A DNA stretch of 64,000 nucleotides from NCBI RefSeq assembly GCF_023638055.1, contig NZ_JAKRVY010000007.1:62001-126000 (forward strand). Direction: 5' to 3'. This DNA comes from Natranaeroarchaeum aerophilus. GTDB lineage: Archaea; Halobacteriota; Halobacteria; Halobacteriales; Natronoarchaeaceae. A model generated the notes under the pieces. The model saw only the letters and a list, made by a program, of their open reading frames with translations, searched no databases and was not told where the DNA came from. The number at the start of each line of letters is the position of its first letter. The first letter of the stretch is position 1. Of the stretch, positions 49,580 through 57,849 are shown piece after piece. A program made the translations under genes and the position numbers.

Positions 49580-50947
49580 TTACGGTTGGCCGGCTCTGTT
49601 GAAATTCCTGGAAAGCGACGCTTTGGCTGATACGTCCCATTCTGCTATCTCCCCATCGACTACAATTTTACTGCCGACGTTATCGAATTGTACACCGCCA
49701 TACGTAAGGGTACTTTCAGGACCTACATAGATGCCTGCGCCCCCGCAATCAGTTGCCTGGGAGGTTATGAGCGTGACAGCAACGTTGTCACGGAATCTAA
49801 ACGCCTGATCTACACCCCCCGTCGCGGTTATATTGTTCATTCGTAGATTCTCCATGTCGTCGAAGATGATGGAGTTGGTGAACGCTCCCTCAACGGTGAC
49901 GTTCGAGATGTTGGCACCATTGAATCCAGCCCCATACAGTCCCGATCCAGCAGCCAATTCAGCGCTCTCCGTTTGTATTGTTGCATTGTTTATTGTCAAC
50001 TCTTCACGTCCACTTTTGATGTGTCCAAGCGTAATGCCTCGTGCGTTTTCAAGACATGAGACGTTATTGACGGTCATTCCCTGGATTGACTCACCGGGAT
50101 CGGAGCGAATTCCAGTGTACTGACAGCCGGTGATGATCCCGTCTGTAATCGTGAGTAACTCGTGTTCCCCCCGGTGGATGTGGACGCCATGGGACGGACC
50201 GTTCTCGGCATTGATTTCAAAATCCCGGACTGTGCAGCGTTTTGTGGGGGTACCATCATCTTCCACCAGTGTGTCGTTCGTGCCGTCCCAGACCCTGTTT
50301 GCAGAGATGCCTTCTTTTTGAGCGTCAAACTGAAGCGGGGCATCTGAGTCAGCCTCTCCACCACGGCTCGCCCAGTAGCCGTCAACAGTGACGTTTCGTG
50401 AGGAAACAATATCGATATGATGGTACAGGATAGCGTCGCCGTAGATGTTCTCTAATCTAACATTTTCGGCGTGTGCTGGCATGATTCCGTTCGAGCTTGG
50501 GGAATCGATTCGAATGTTTCGAACACTCCAGTTCGAGGCACCCCCATATCCCCTTTCGTCGTAGCCTCTGTTGGTAAGGAGTGCTCGTCCTTCATCACCA
50601 GCAGGCCGGACGCCTTCGAAGACCGTTGATCTACCTGCACCCAAAAGTGTCGTATCGGAACCTACCAGCGGAGTCTGCTCGAACAGATACCGTCCCGGTG
50701 GGAAATAAATAACGCCACCACCCTCGCTGGCAACAGTATCAAGAAGGTCTTGTACAGCACCACCGACCTCGGTCTCACCATCTCCCTCGATCCCGTGCGC
50801 TGTAACAGTATACGCGAAAGGCTCTCCTGACGGACTGGAGTCTGCCTCCTCAGCAAACGGAGTACGGTTGCTGCAGCCTGCAAGCATTCCGGCTCCCACC
50901 GTGGCTGCCATGAGAACGGATCGCCGCCGCATCCGTGATCGATTCAT
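49580..50947 (-). CDS. Tat lipoprotein with right-handed parallel beta-helix
   Basis: A 455-residue exported lipoprotein: RRRSVLMAATVGAGMLAGC (7-25). Residues 50-120 form a pectate lyase-type lead-in (GGGVIYFPPGRYLFEQTPLV), and then repeated rungs rich in Asn and Ile (NVRLENIYGD, NVTVDGYW, NATIQTESAEL, ISNVTVEGAF, LRMNNITATG) to about 430, typical of polysaccharide-acting beta-helix proteins. The gene is clearly more AT-rich than both neighbours. Its last codons (NFNRAGQ) are read from an IS-end-like sequence (49592-49604), so the 3' end may be truncated or recombined. Confidence 0.8.
   Translation of the reverse strand: MNRSRMRRRSVLMAATVGAGMLAGCSNRTPFAEEADSSPSGEPFAYTVTAHGIEGDGETEVGGAVQDLLDTVASEGGGVIYFPPGRYLFEQTPLVGSDTTLLGAGRSTVFEGVRPAGDEGRALLTNRGYDERGYGGASNWSVRNIRIDSPSSNGIMPAHAENVRLENIYGDAILYHHIDIVSSRNVTVDGYWASRGGEADSDAPLQFDAQKEGISANRVWDGTNDTLVEDDGTPTKRCTVRDFEINAENGPSHGVHIHRGEHELLTITDGIITGCQYTGIRSDPGESIQGMTVNNVSCLENARGITLGHIKSGREELTINNATIQTESAELAAGSGLYGAGFNGANISNVTVEGAFTNSIIFDDMENLRMNNITATGGVDQAFRFRDNVAVTLITSQATDCGGAGIYVGPESTLTYGGVQFDNVGSKIVVDGEIAEWDVSAKASLSRNFNRAGQP
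49592..49610 (+). repeat. IS-terminus-like sequence, copy 2
   Basis: GGCTCTGTTGAAATTCC is identical over 13 nt to copy 1 at 4043. It lies inside the 3' end of the beta-helix gene. Confidence 0.4.
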
Positions 50948-51081
50948 GAGTTGCGGTTTGCTTAACAGATTGTAAACTTTCGTGTTCGTTAGATCACCGC
51001 ACTTGATGGTATCTTGCTTCTATCGGTCACACTTATAGGCGCTGCATTCGCTCCCTGTATTCAGCAATTATCAGGGTTGAA

Positions 51082-51097
51082 GGGTTTCAATAGAGTC
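51082..51097 (-). repeat. IS-terminus-like sequence, inverted copy 3
   Basis: Reading the minus strand, GACTCTATTGAAACCC matches GGCTCTGTTGAAA with two changes and is inverted relative to copy 2. Together they flank a 1.5-kb segment that contains the AT-rich beta-helix gene. Confidence 0.35.
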
Positions 51098-51099
51098 GC

Positions 51100-51600
51100 T
51101 CAGCCTAACTTTTTGCGGTATCGACGATCCGTCACTATTTCCCCGAACAGATCCGCCTCACGCTCTTCGACGGCCTCGTAGCCCTGCGAGCGGTAGAACG
51201 ACTGGCCGACATCGTTGTCCGCGAGGACGTATAGCTGGACCACGTCGTAGCCGCGGGTCGACCAGCGCCTCTCGAACTCTGTGAGCAGCGCCGTTCCGAT
51301 CCCATCGCCCCAGCGGTCGGGTGTAACGTAGATCGATCCGAGACCGACGACCGTACTGTCGTGTGCAGCGCCGCTCGCGTAGCCGACCACAGTATCCGCT
51401 TGCGCGGCGACGAGGTACGTCACGTCGTCGTCCTCGATGCGCTCGCGGGTGAGGGCGGGATCGTACCACTCGGCCAGCGCAGCCTCGATGGTCGCGTCGG
51501 CGAGCACGTCTCGATAGGCGGTCGTCCAGCCCTGTTCGGCGACGCGGGTGATCCCTTCGATATCTTCGGGAATCGCATCACGAACCATCAGTTCCTCCAT
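51100..51600 (-). CDS. GNAT family N-acetyltransferase
   Basis: A 166-residue GNAT-fold protein. Acetyl-CoA-binding motif A reads IYVTPDRWGDGIGTALLTEF (about 90-109), matching the R/Q-x-x-G-x-G/A form, with beta-4 strand VGLGSIYVTP before it. Motif B is YVLADNDVGQSFYRSQGYEAV (about 123-143). It probably acetylates a small amine or a protein N-terminus; substrate unknown. Its 3' end borders the inverted IS-like repeat. It is divergent from the ferritin-like gene. Confidence 0.87.
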   Translation of the reverse strand: MEELMVRDAIPEDIEGITRVAEQGWTTAYRDVLADATIEAALAEWYDPALTRERIEDDDVTYLVAAQADTVVGYASGAAHDSTVVGLGSIYVTPDRWGDGIGTALLTEFERRWSTRGYDVVQLYVLADNDVGQSFYRSQGYEAVEEREADLFGEIVTDRRYRKKLG

Positions 51601-51678
51601 ACAACCGGATCATGTCCCACTGACAAAACCCTGGGGGCGAGCACGAACGTTCAAACGGTCCTGAGCCATAGCGAAGGT

Positions 51679-52296
51679 ATGGACGGCGACGCCTTTCGAG
51701 ACCGACTCGAACGCGAGCATGCGGAGCGACTGGGCGCATTCGACTCGCCGGAACTGCTCGTCGCGCTCGCGGACGGCAAGCCGACGCCAACCCCGCTACT
51801 CGAAGCGGCGGCCAACAGCGAACACGCTGCCCAGCGAACGTTCGAGCAGTGGGCCGAGACCGAGCAGGACGCCGCTGCACGCGATGCCTTCGAGGATAGC
51901 GCCCAGCAGGAACACCGTCACTACCAGCTAGTTGTTGATGAGCTATCGCAAGACTACGAGCCCGCCGACGGCGGTCCGCTACATGCGTATCTCCGCGGGC
52001 GAGAGGAGACTATTCAGCGGGTCGCCACGGGGATGGTCGGCCGGTCGCTCGTTAGCCTGCGGACTCACGCCCGGTTGATCGAGTACTTCGAGGGCGAGCG
52101 AGCGGCGCTGTTCGTCGAGCTACGGGACGAAACCGAAGCGACCCTTCACACCGGCCTCTCCCTGCTGGATACGATCTGTACAGGGAAGAACTGGGAGCGC
52201 GCCGAGATGGCAGCGAGCTACGTGATCCGGGTCGCCCACGAGGATTACGTCGACTCACTCGCGGCGATCGAGCATAAAGAGTCGAGCGAGAGCTAA
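51679..52296 (+). CDS. Ferritin-like/rubrerythrin-fold helical protein
   Basis: A 205-residue all-helical protein with paired acidic/His positions consistent with a ferritin-like diiron four-helix bundle: EQWAETEQDAAARDAF, then the DSAQQEHRHYQLVVDEL region (about 74-90), and further Glu/His-containing helices to the end. Haloarchaeal relatives are sometimes labelled rubrerythrin-like or, less securely, transcription antitermination protein. The ATG at 51679 is used; a longer upstream frame lies antisense to the GNAT gene. Function is inferred from the fold only. Confidence 0.7.
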   Translation: MDGDAFRDRLEREHAERLGAFDSPELLVALADGKPTPTPLLEAAANSEHAAQRTFEQWAETEQDAAARDAFEDSAQQEHRHYQLVVDELSQDYEPADGGPLHAYLRGREETIQRVATGMVGRSLVSLRTHARLIEYFEGERAALFVELRDETEATLHTGLSLLDTICTGKNWERAEMAASYVIRVAHEDYVDSLAAIEHKESSES

Positions 52297-52389
52297 CCGG
52301 CAGGCCGGGCGCTTCTCACAGGTCTCGGGTGTGCATCGAATACGCACGCGAGGGCACTGCTGATATTGATGTCTCCCAAAGTGGGTTGT

Positions 52390-53472
52390 ATGCCCCCGGA
52401 ACTTACGCGGCGTCGTGCTCTCGCGGCCGGTGCAGTCGCCGCCCTCGCTGGCTGTCTGGACCGGCCAGACGGTAGCGACGGTCCCGAAGCGGGCAGTCGG
52501 GATGAGGACCCACCCGACGATCCACCGACGACCGAGCCGCCCATCGAGATGGCCCACTCGACCGCCGCGATGCGCCAGGAGGTCGCCAACGGCGGGGTCC
52601 CACAGGACGGCATCCCCTCGATCGACGAGCCCGTTTACACGGATGCTGGTAGCGATGCCGTCCCGGCGGACGACGAGATCGTCTTCGGCGTGGAAATGAA
52701 CGGGGAAACGGCCGCCTATCCCCGAACAGTGCTCGTCTATCACGAAATCGTCAATACGGAACTGGGCGGCGAGTCCATCAGCGTCACGTACTGTCCACTG
52801 ACCGGGACTGCACAGGGGTTCTTCCGCGGCGGGACGGAGTTTGGGGTCTCCGGACGGCTGGTCAACAGCAATCTGATCATGTACGATCGCGAGTCCGAAA
52901 GCTGGTGGCCCCAGGTGCCGGCCGTGGCGATCGACGGACCACACGACGGCAACTCACTCCGGGAGTTCCCCGTAATCTGGACTACCTGGCAGCAGTGGCG
53001 CGACCGGCATCCGGACACGCGAGTCCTGACCGACGAGACCGGCTACGTCCGTGACTACGGGAGCGATCCATACAACGGCAGTTACACTCCGACGACGGGC
53101 TACTACGACGATGGCGGGCCGATGTTTGCCCCGATAGTCAGCGACGACCGCCATCAGGCCAAGACCATCTTCATCTGTGCGCGAACGCCCGACGGCCCGC
53201 TTGCGATCCACAAGGATCGTCTGCGCTCGGAGTCCATCGTGGAGCCGGTCGTGGACGGCGAGCCCTACCTCGGCGTCTACGACCCCCGGCTCGACACCGG
53301 CTACGTCTACGCGAATCCCGACGAGCGCTCCTTCGAGTATATCGACGGCCGTCTCCACGAGGACGGGGCGAGTTACGCCCCCGACGAACTGCCGCTGGAG
53401 CGCAGTCTCCGGCTCGACGCAATGTGGTTCGCGTGGACGGGGATCTACCCTGACACGGAGGTCTACGACTGA
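52390..53472 (+). CDS. DUF3179-family Tat lipoprotein
   Basis: A 360-residue exported lipoprotein: RRRALAAGAVAALAGC (about 6-21), lipobox AGC. An acidic Pro-rich linker (DEDPPDDPPTTEPP) precedes the DUF3179 domain (about 60-345). That has the diagnostic TYCPLTGTAQGF (about 134-145) and LVNSNLIMYDRESESWWPQ (about 159-177). The role of DUF3179 is unknown. The ATG at 52390 lies 26 nt after a TATA-like gatattgatg (52362-52371). Its stop overlaps the next start by 1 nt (TGATG), linking it to the membrane protein. Confidence 0.85.
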   Translation: MPPELTRRRALAAGAVAALAGCLDRPDGSDGPEAGSRDEDPPDDPPTTEPPIEMAHSTAAMRQEVANGGVPQDGIPSIDEPVYTDAGSDAVPADDEIVFGVEMNGETAAYPRTVLVYHEIVNTELGGESISVTYCPLTGTAQGFFRGGTEFGVSGRLVNSNLIMYDRESESWWPQVPAVAIDGPHDGNSLREFPVIWTTWQQWRDRHPDTRVLTDETGYVRDYGSDPYNGSYTPTTGYYDDGGPMFAPIVSDDRHQAKTIFICARTPDGPLAIHKDRLRSESIVEPVVDGEPYLGVYDPRLDTGYVYANPDERSFEYIDGRLHEDGASYAPDELPLERSLRLDAMWFAWTGIYPDTEVYD

Positions 53473-54080
53473 TGGTTCGGCAGCGACTCTCGCTGACGAT
53501 CGGGGCCATCAGGACGGCGCTGACCCGCGGAGAGTCGTTGCTGATCGCTATCGGGGTCGCGTTCGTCTACCTGCTGGGCTATCTGTACGCGATCGGCGAT
53601 CTGAGTATCAGGGAGGGTGTCGGCGTGGGCATCGAGGTGCCAGTCGAGGAGCCGCTCGTTCATATGCTCGGCCGGACGGGGCCAGCGTCGTTCGAGGCCG
53701 TCGCGTTCGTCGATCTGGAGCCGTTTCGGCTCCTGTTTTCGCCGCTGAATACGCTGCTCGGGCTTGGACTGGCCGCGCTGGTCGGTATCAACCTCGCGCT
53801 CAGTTATCTGGCCATCACGCAGCCCCGTTCCTGTGGGATCGGCGCTGGCTCGGGGCTGCTCGCCTCGATCCCGGCCCTGCTCTCGGGGAGCGCCTGCTGT
53901 GCACCCGTCGTGCTGGTCGTGCTGGGGATTCAGGCCAGCGGCCTGTTGCTCACCGCGATGACGTGGCTCCTGCCGATCGGCATCGTCCTGCTTATCGGCT
54001 CGCTCGTCTGCCTTGCCGGGAAAATCGATCCGACGCTGTACAGGACTCACATGGAGTCGTCGGCCGCTCGGGGCAGCTGA
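53472..54080 (+). CDS. Membrane protein with SACCAP motif
   Basis: A 202-residue integral membrane protein with about five segments (25-45, 95-118, 128-146, 148-168, 174-190). The sequence LLSGSACCAPVVLVV (about 137-151) holds adjacent Cys at a helix start, as in thiol or heavy-metal transport proteins. A further Cys lies in RSCGIG (about 123). The start overlaps the DUF3179 gene by 1 nt, so the two are translationally coupled and probably form one system. Its 3' end overlaps the convergent kinase gene by 34 nt. Confidence 0.8.
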   Translation: MVRQRLSLTIGAIRTALTRGESLLIAIGVAFVYLLGYLYAIGDLSIREGVGVGIEVPVEEPLVHMLGRTGPASFEAVAFVDLEPFRLLFSPLNTLLGLGLAALVGINLALSYLAITQPRSCGIGAGSGLLASIPALLSGSACCAPVVLVVLGIQASGLLLTAMTWLLPIGIVLLIGSLVCLAGKIDPTLYRTHMESSAARGS

Positions 54081-55456
54081 ATCGTGATCTCGTTTCCGTC
54101 CGCCGCCCGACTGAATGTAACCTGTCCGCCGGAGAGGTCGACCGCCCAGTAGACGAGCCAGAGACCGAGCCCGGTGCTGTGATAGACCTCCGTCATCTCT
54201 TTTTCGCCCGTCAGGACACGGTACTCCTCGTCGGGGATCGGCGGACAGTCGTCGGTAAATCGGACGAGCACGTCGTCTCCCTCTACCCGGATCTCGACAT
54301 CGACAGCCGAATCTCCGGATTCGGTATGTTCCAGTGCGTTTTCTAGCAACTCGACGAATGCTGCTTGCAGCTCCGCCAGTCCCTGTGCCTCGATCGAACC
54401 GGGGGTGCTGATCCGAACGGCTGCCGCCGGATACCGTTCTGAGACGTTCCGTGCTGCCTGCTCGGCTGTCTCGGCGACGTCGATCGTACCCGGTCGCTGA
54501 ATCCCCGTCAGGAGATCGATGATCGCTCGTTGCTTCTCCGCGGTCGCGAGCAGATCCGTCCCGAACTGGCGAATGATTGCTGCGTGGCCTGCCATCTCCT
54601 CGTCGCCGCTCTGTTCTATCTGGTTTGCCTTTCCGAGAATGACGGACAGATCGTTCCGGAGATTGTGCCGCAACAGGTTGTCCATAACCGTGAGTTGTCG
54701 CTCCCGCCGATGTCGGTCGGTGATATCACGGGTGAACCCGACAATTCGGTGGACCTCCCCGTCCTCGACGATTGGTTCACCCTGTACCCAGACGTACGTG
54801 TCGTAGTCGGCTTCGGCGTTCACCCGATACTCGACGTTCACCGATTCTCCCTCCGCCATTCGCCCCATAGCGTCTTCCACACATGGCACGTCGTCCGGAT
54901 GAACCGTATCGAGGAAGGCAAGCGGATCCTCTCGCAGGGTCTCGATCGATTGGCCGTAGATCTCCTCGTAGGCGGGCGAAATGAACAGCAACTCCGTCCA
55001 GTCCCCCGAGTACATCCAGACTGGGTCGCTGATCGTGGTGGCGATCTCCTGCAATCGGCTCTCGGCTGTATCGCGTTTTTGCTCCGCTCGAACCGTCTCC
55101 GTGACATCACGGGAGCTAACGACGTAGCCGCCGAGATCGTCGTCCGTAATGTTCGAAAACCGGCTCTCCATCCAGACCCACGAGTCGTCCGCCGCCCGAA
55201 ACCGATAGCGGGTCGTCTCGGTCGTTGGCTCGTCGCTCGTGATGACCCGATCGAAGCAGTCACGACACGCCTCCCTGTCGTCGGGATGCATCAACTCGAA
55301 CGCGTTTTCACCCACGAGCGTTTCTGGATCGTATCCAAGTATTCGTCCTGCCGCCTCGTTGACGTACCGAAACTCCCCGGACTCGTCGACAAGGCTCACC
55401 TTGTCCTGTGTGTAGGCGAGAAGCGACTGATCCGATGAATCCAGGGACCGACGCAT
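54047..55456 (-). CDS. Sensor histidine kinase with two PAS domains
   Basis: A 469-residue cytoplasmic sensor kinase: PAS 1 (about 12-125, ending YVVSSRDVTET), PAS 2 (about 138-247, ending RIVGFTRDITDR), a HisKA-type region with the phospho-His264 in LLRHNLRNDLSV, and an ATPase domain with N-box ELLENALEH and the G-box STGLGLWLVYW. No membrane segment, so the signal is intracellular. The ATG at 55456 is used with a TATA-like cttatac 26 nt upstream. About 80 nt upstream, at 55536-55562, lies the mirror copy of the TetR-gene operator. Confidence 0.9.
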   Translation of the reverse strand: MRRSLDSSDQSLLAYTQDKVSLVDESGEFRYVNEAAGRILGYDPETLVGENAFELMHPDDREACRDCFDRVITSDEPTTETTRYRFRAADDSWVWMESRFSNITDDDLGGYVVSSRDVTETVRAEQKRDTAESRLQEIATTISDPVWMYSGDWTELLFISPAYEEIYGQSIETLREDPLAFLDTVHPDDVPCVEDAMGRMAEGESVNVEYRVNAEADYDTYVWVQGEPIVEDGEVHRIVGFTRDITDRHRRERQLTVMDNLLRHNLRNDLSVILGKANQIEQSGDEEMAGHAAIIRQFGTDLLATAEKQRAIIDLLTGIQRPGTIDVAETAEQAARNVSERYPAAAVRISTPGSIEAQGLAELQAAFVELLENALEHTESGDSAVDVEIRVEGDDVLVRFTDDCPPIPDEEYRVLTGEKEMTEVYHSTGLGLWLVYWAVDLSGGQVTFSRAADGNEITIQLPRAADDSM

Positions 55457-55535
55457 ACCCCCGTATTGCCGCGGGAACTGTATAAGAGTGGTGGCAAACT
55501 GTCTGTTCCGACGTGCAAAACGCAGTACGACGACA

Positions 55536-55562
55536 ACTTCAAAAATCGAAGTATTGTACTTC
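55536..55562. promoter_or_regulatory. Triple half-site operator upstream of the sensor kinase
   Basis: ACTTC (55536-55540), 7 nt, then GAAGTA-ttg-TACTTC (55548-55562), a perfect 6-3-6 inverted repeat. It is the mirror image of the site at 496-522, including the 7-nt and 3-nt spacings. It precedes the kinase TATA at about 55480. Confidence 0.5.
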
Positions 55563-55655
55563 AAAAACTGTAGTGAGGTGCCATCTTGCGGTTCGTGCGT
55601 GCTGCAAGCGACCCGGGTTACCGGACACCCCGTCTCCGGCGAACTTGCCTTCGGC

Positions 55656-56894
55656 TCAGGCCTCGTCGAACAACGTCTCGCCCTCAACCATCTTCTCCTT
55701 GACGACGTCCATGTCGAGGGTGACACCCAGACCCGGCTCTTCGGGAATCTCGATGTAGCCGTCCTCGATGACGTCCTCCTCGACGAGATCCTCCCACCAG
55801 CCGAGTTCGTAGGAGTGGTACTCGACGGCCAGCGAGTTCGGGATCGCCGCGCCGACGTGGGCGCTCGCCATCGTCGCGACGGGCGAGGCGACGTTGTGCA
55901 TCGCCACCGGCATGTAATACATGTCGGCCTTGTCGGCGATTTTTGCAGTTTCACGCATGCCGCCGACCTTCGGCATGTCGGGGGCGATCATGTCGACAGC
56001 CTGATTCTCGATGAGGCGGCGCTGGCCGTGCTTGCGGTAGACGTTCTCCCCGGCGGTGATCGGCGTGGTCGTCGACTGCGTGACCTCGCGCTGAACGTCG
56101 TGGTTCTCCGGCGGGACGGGGTCTTCGAGCCACCAGACGTCGTACGGTTCGAGCGCTTTTGCAAGTCGCTTTGCGCTGCCGCCCGAAAACGTCCAGTGAC
56201 AGTCGAACGCAACGTCTGCACGCGATCCGACGCGTTCGGTGACGGCCTCGACGATGCTGACCTTGTGATCGATTTCCGGTTCGCGCAGGTGACGGTTCGC
56301 GCGGTCTTTCTCGTGGCCCGATGGGACGTCGAGATCGAACTTCAGGGCGTCGTAACCGAGTTCTTCGACGACGCGTTCGGCCTCGTCGGCGCAGGCGATG
56401 GGGTCTGCCTCCTCCTCGGTGTGACAGTCACAGTAGACACGCATCTCGTCGCGGTACTTGCCGCCCATAAGCTGGTAGGCCGGGAGATCGAGAATCTTCC
56501 CTGCAAGGTCGTGCAGTGCGACCTCGATGCCGGAGATGGCGGTGACCGTGACGCCGCCGATCGATCCCTCACCGGACATCTTCTGGGTGAGATGCTCCGT
56601 GAGTCGGTCGATATCCAGCGGGTTCTCCCCCTGCAGGAACGGTGTCATTCGCTCGATGAGTTCCGGTGTGCCAGCACCCCAGTAGGCCTCGCCGGTACCG
56701 ACGATCCCGGTGTCAGTGTAGATTCGGACGAGGGTCCATGGGAAGTTCCCATCGACCATCGTCGTCTGGATATCGGTGATCTCGACATCGCGACCGCCGC
56801 CTCGTTCATTCGTCACTCCCATCGTCTCAGAAGAGAGATCGCGCATCGTGTACTCCGCATTCGGATCGTGCAGGTCGCCGTAATTGACACCCAT
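55656..56894 (-). CDS. Enolase-superfamily sugar-acid dehydratase, probably D-gluconate dehydratase
   Basis: A 412-residue mandelate racemase/muconate lactonizing enzyme-type dehydratase. The catalytic Lys-x-Asp is ALKFDLDVP (about 182-190), the metal ligands are in FDCHWTF (about 222-228), WLEDPVPPEN (about 247-256) and AGENVYRKH (about 272-280), and the general His is in PVAMHNVASP (about 325-334). The length and N-terminus (MGVNYGDLHDPNAEYTMRDL) match haloarchaeal gluconate dehydratase better than xylonate dehydratase, but I am not sure. The ATG at 56894 gives a leaderless mRNA from a gttttact TATA-like element. Confidence 0.82.
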   Translation of the reverse strand: MGVNYGDLHDPNAEYTMRDLSSETMGVTNERGGGRDVEITDIQTTMVDGNFPWTLVRIYTDTGIVGTGEAYWGAGTPELIERMTPFLQGENPLDIDRLTEHLTQKMSGEGSIGGVTVTAISGIEVALHDLAGKILDLPAYQLMGGKYRDEMRVYCDCHTEEEADPIACADEAERVVEELGYDALKFDLDVPSGHEKDRANRHLREPEIDHKVSIVEAVTERVGSRADVAFDCHWTFSGGSAKRLAKALEPYDVWWLEDPVPPENHDVQREVTQSTTTPITAGENVYRKHGQRRLIENQAVDMIAPDMPKVGGMRETAKIADKADMYYMPVAMHNVASPVATMASAHVGAAIPNSLAVEYHSYELGWWEDLVEEDVIEDGYIEIPEEPGLGVTLDMDVVKEKMVEGETLFDEA

Positions 56895-57059
56895 GCTCCG
56901 TGCTTTACTAAGCATACAGTAAAACCTTGAGATATGCCCCCGAACCCGTTCGGGCGAACCACGTATCGCCCTCCCTCGGGTCTCTCCGGATCCTGTGCAC
57001 CGACTGGCCGAATGCCCCGTACCGAACGCTCTTTACGTTTCGACGCGCTGGATTCGAGC

Positions 57060-57671
57060 ATGGATTACGAAGACAGTCTGGATCGGGCCATCGAGGAGAC
57101 GCCCGATATCGGCGGCAGTGACGAGCGGCTCTCGATTCCCGACGCGACGGCCCAGAAAGACGGGGCATTCACGCGGTTTACGAACCTCTCCGACATCGCG
57201 GACACGCTCTCGCGTGATCCCGAACACCTCCACCGCTTCGTCCAGCGCGAACTCGGCACCAGCGGGACGTTCGAGGAGGGACGCGGCCGATACAACGGTA
57301 GCTTCTCCGACGGCGACTTCGACGCCGCAGTCGCAAAGTACACCGACGAGTACGTTACCTGTACCGAGTGTGGACTACCGGACACCCGACTCGTCCGCGA
57401 GGACCGGACGCCGATGCTTCGCTGTGACGCTTGCGGTGCGTTCCGGCCGGTCTCGAAACGCTCCAGTACGAGCAGCAACGTCTCGACGGCCGCCGTCGAG
57501 GAGGGCAAGACCTACGAGGTCAAGATCACTGGCACGGGACGGAAAGGCGACGGTGTGGCCGAGAAAGGCAAGTATACCATCTTCGTCCCCGGCGCGGAGG
57601 AAGGGGACGTAGTCGAAGTGTATATCAAAAACATCAGTGGCACGCTTGCGTTCTCACGGCTCGCGAACTAG
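57060..57671 (+). CDS. Translation initiation factor aIF2 beta with C-terminal TRAM domain
   Basis: A 203-residue subunit of the aIF2 complex that brings initiator tRNA to the ribosome. The central aIF2-beta domain (about 35-95, RDPEHLHRFVQRELGTSG) is followed by the zinc ribbon CTECGLPDTRL and CDACGAFRP (about 100-125). Residues about 145-203 are a TRAM RNA-binding domain (KTYEVKITGTGRKGDGVAEK), a haloarchaeal addition. The ATG at 57060 is chosen because a ctttacg TATA-like element is 26 nt upstream; in-frame codons before it are not family-like. Confidence 0.9.
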   Translation: MDYEDSLDRAIEETPDIGGSDERLSIPDATAQKDGAFTRFTNLSDIADTLSRDPEHLHRFVQRELGTSGTFEEGRGRYNGSFSDGDFDAAVAKYTDEYVTCTECGLPDTRLVREDRTPMLRCDACGAFRPVSKRSSTSSNVSTAAVEEGKTYEVKITGTGRKGDGVAEKGKYTIFVPGAEEGDVVEVYIKNISGTLAFSRLAN

Positions 57672-57692
57672 GTACGAAAGGGGAGAATTTCA

Positions 57693-57707
57693 CGGGTCCG
57701 AGACCCG
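57693..57707. terminator. Short hairpin CGGGTC-cga-GACCCG
   Basis: A perfect 6-bp stem with a 3-nt loop 22 nt after the aIF2-beta stop, before the convergent cbiP end. No T-run follows, so the terminator call is weak. Confidence 0.35.
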
Positions 57708-57849
57708 CAAATCAGTTGGGGAACTGTCAGCATACGGAGCGTGGCCGTCTCGTGTGACGGGACTGTAAACGACCACACGCTATCCTGCCCATCCAATGTA
57801 CTAAAGCTTGCGGCCTCTGCTGTCACGAGACCCGCCGAATGATGGCGAT

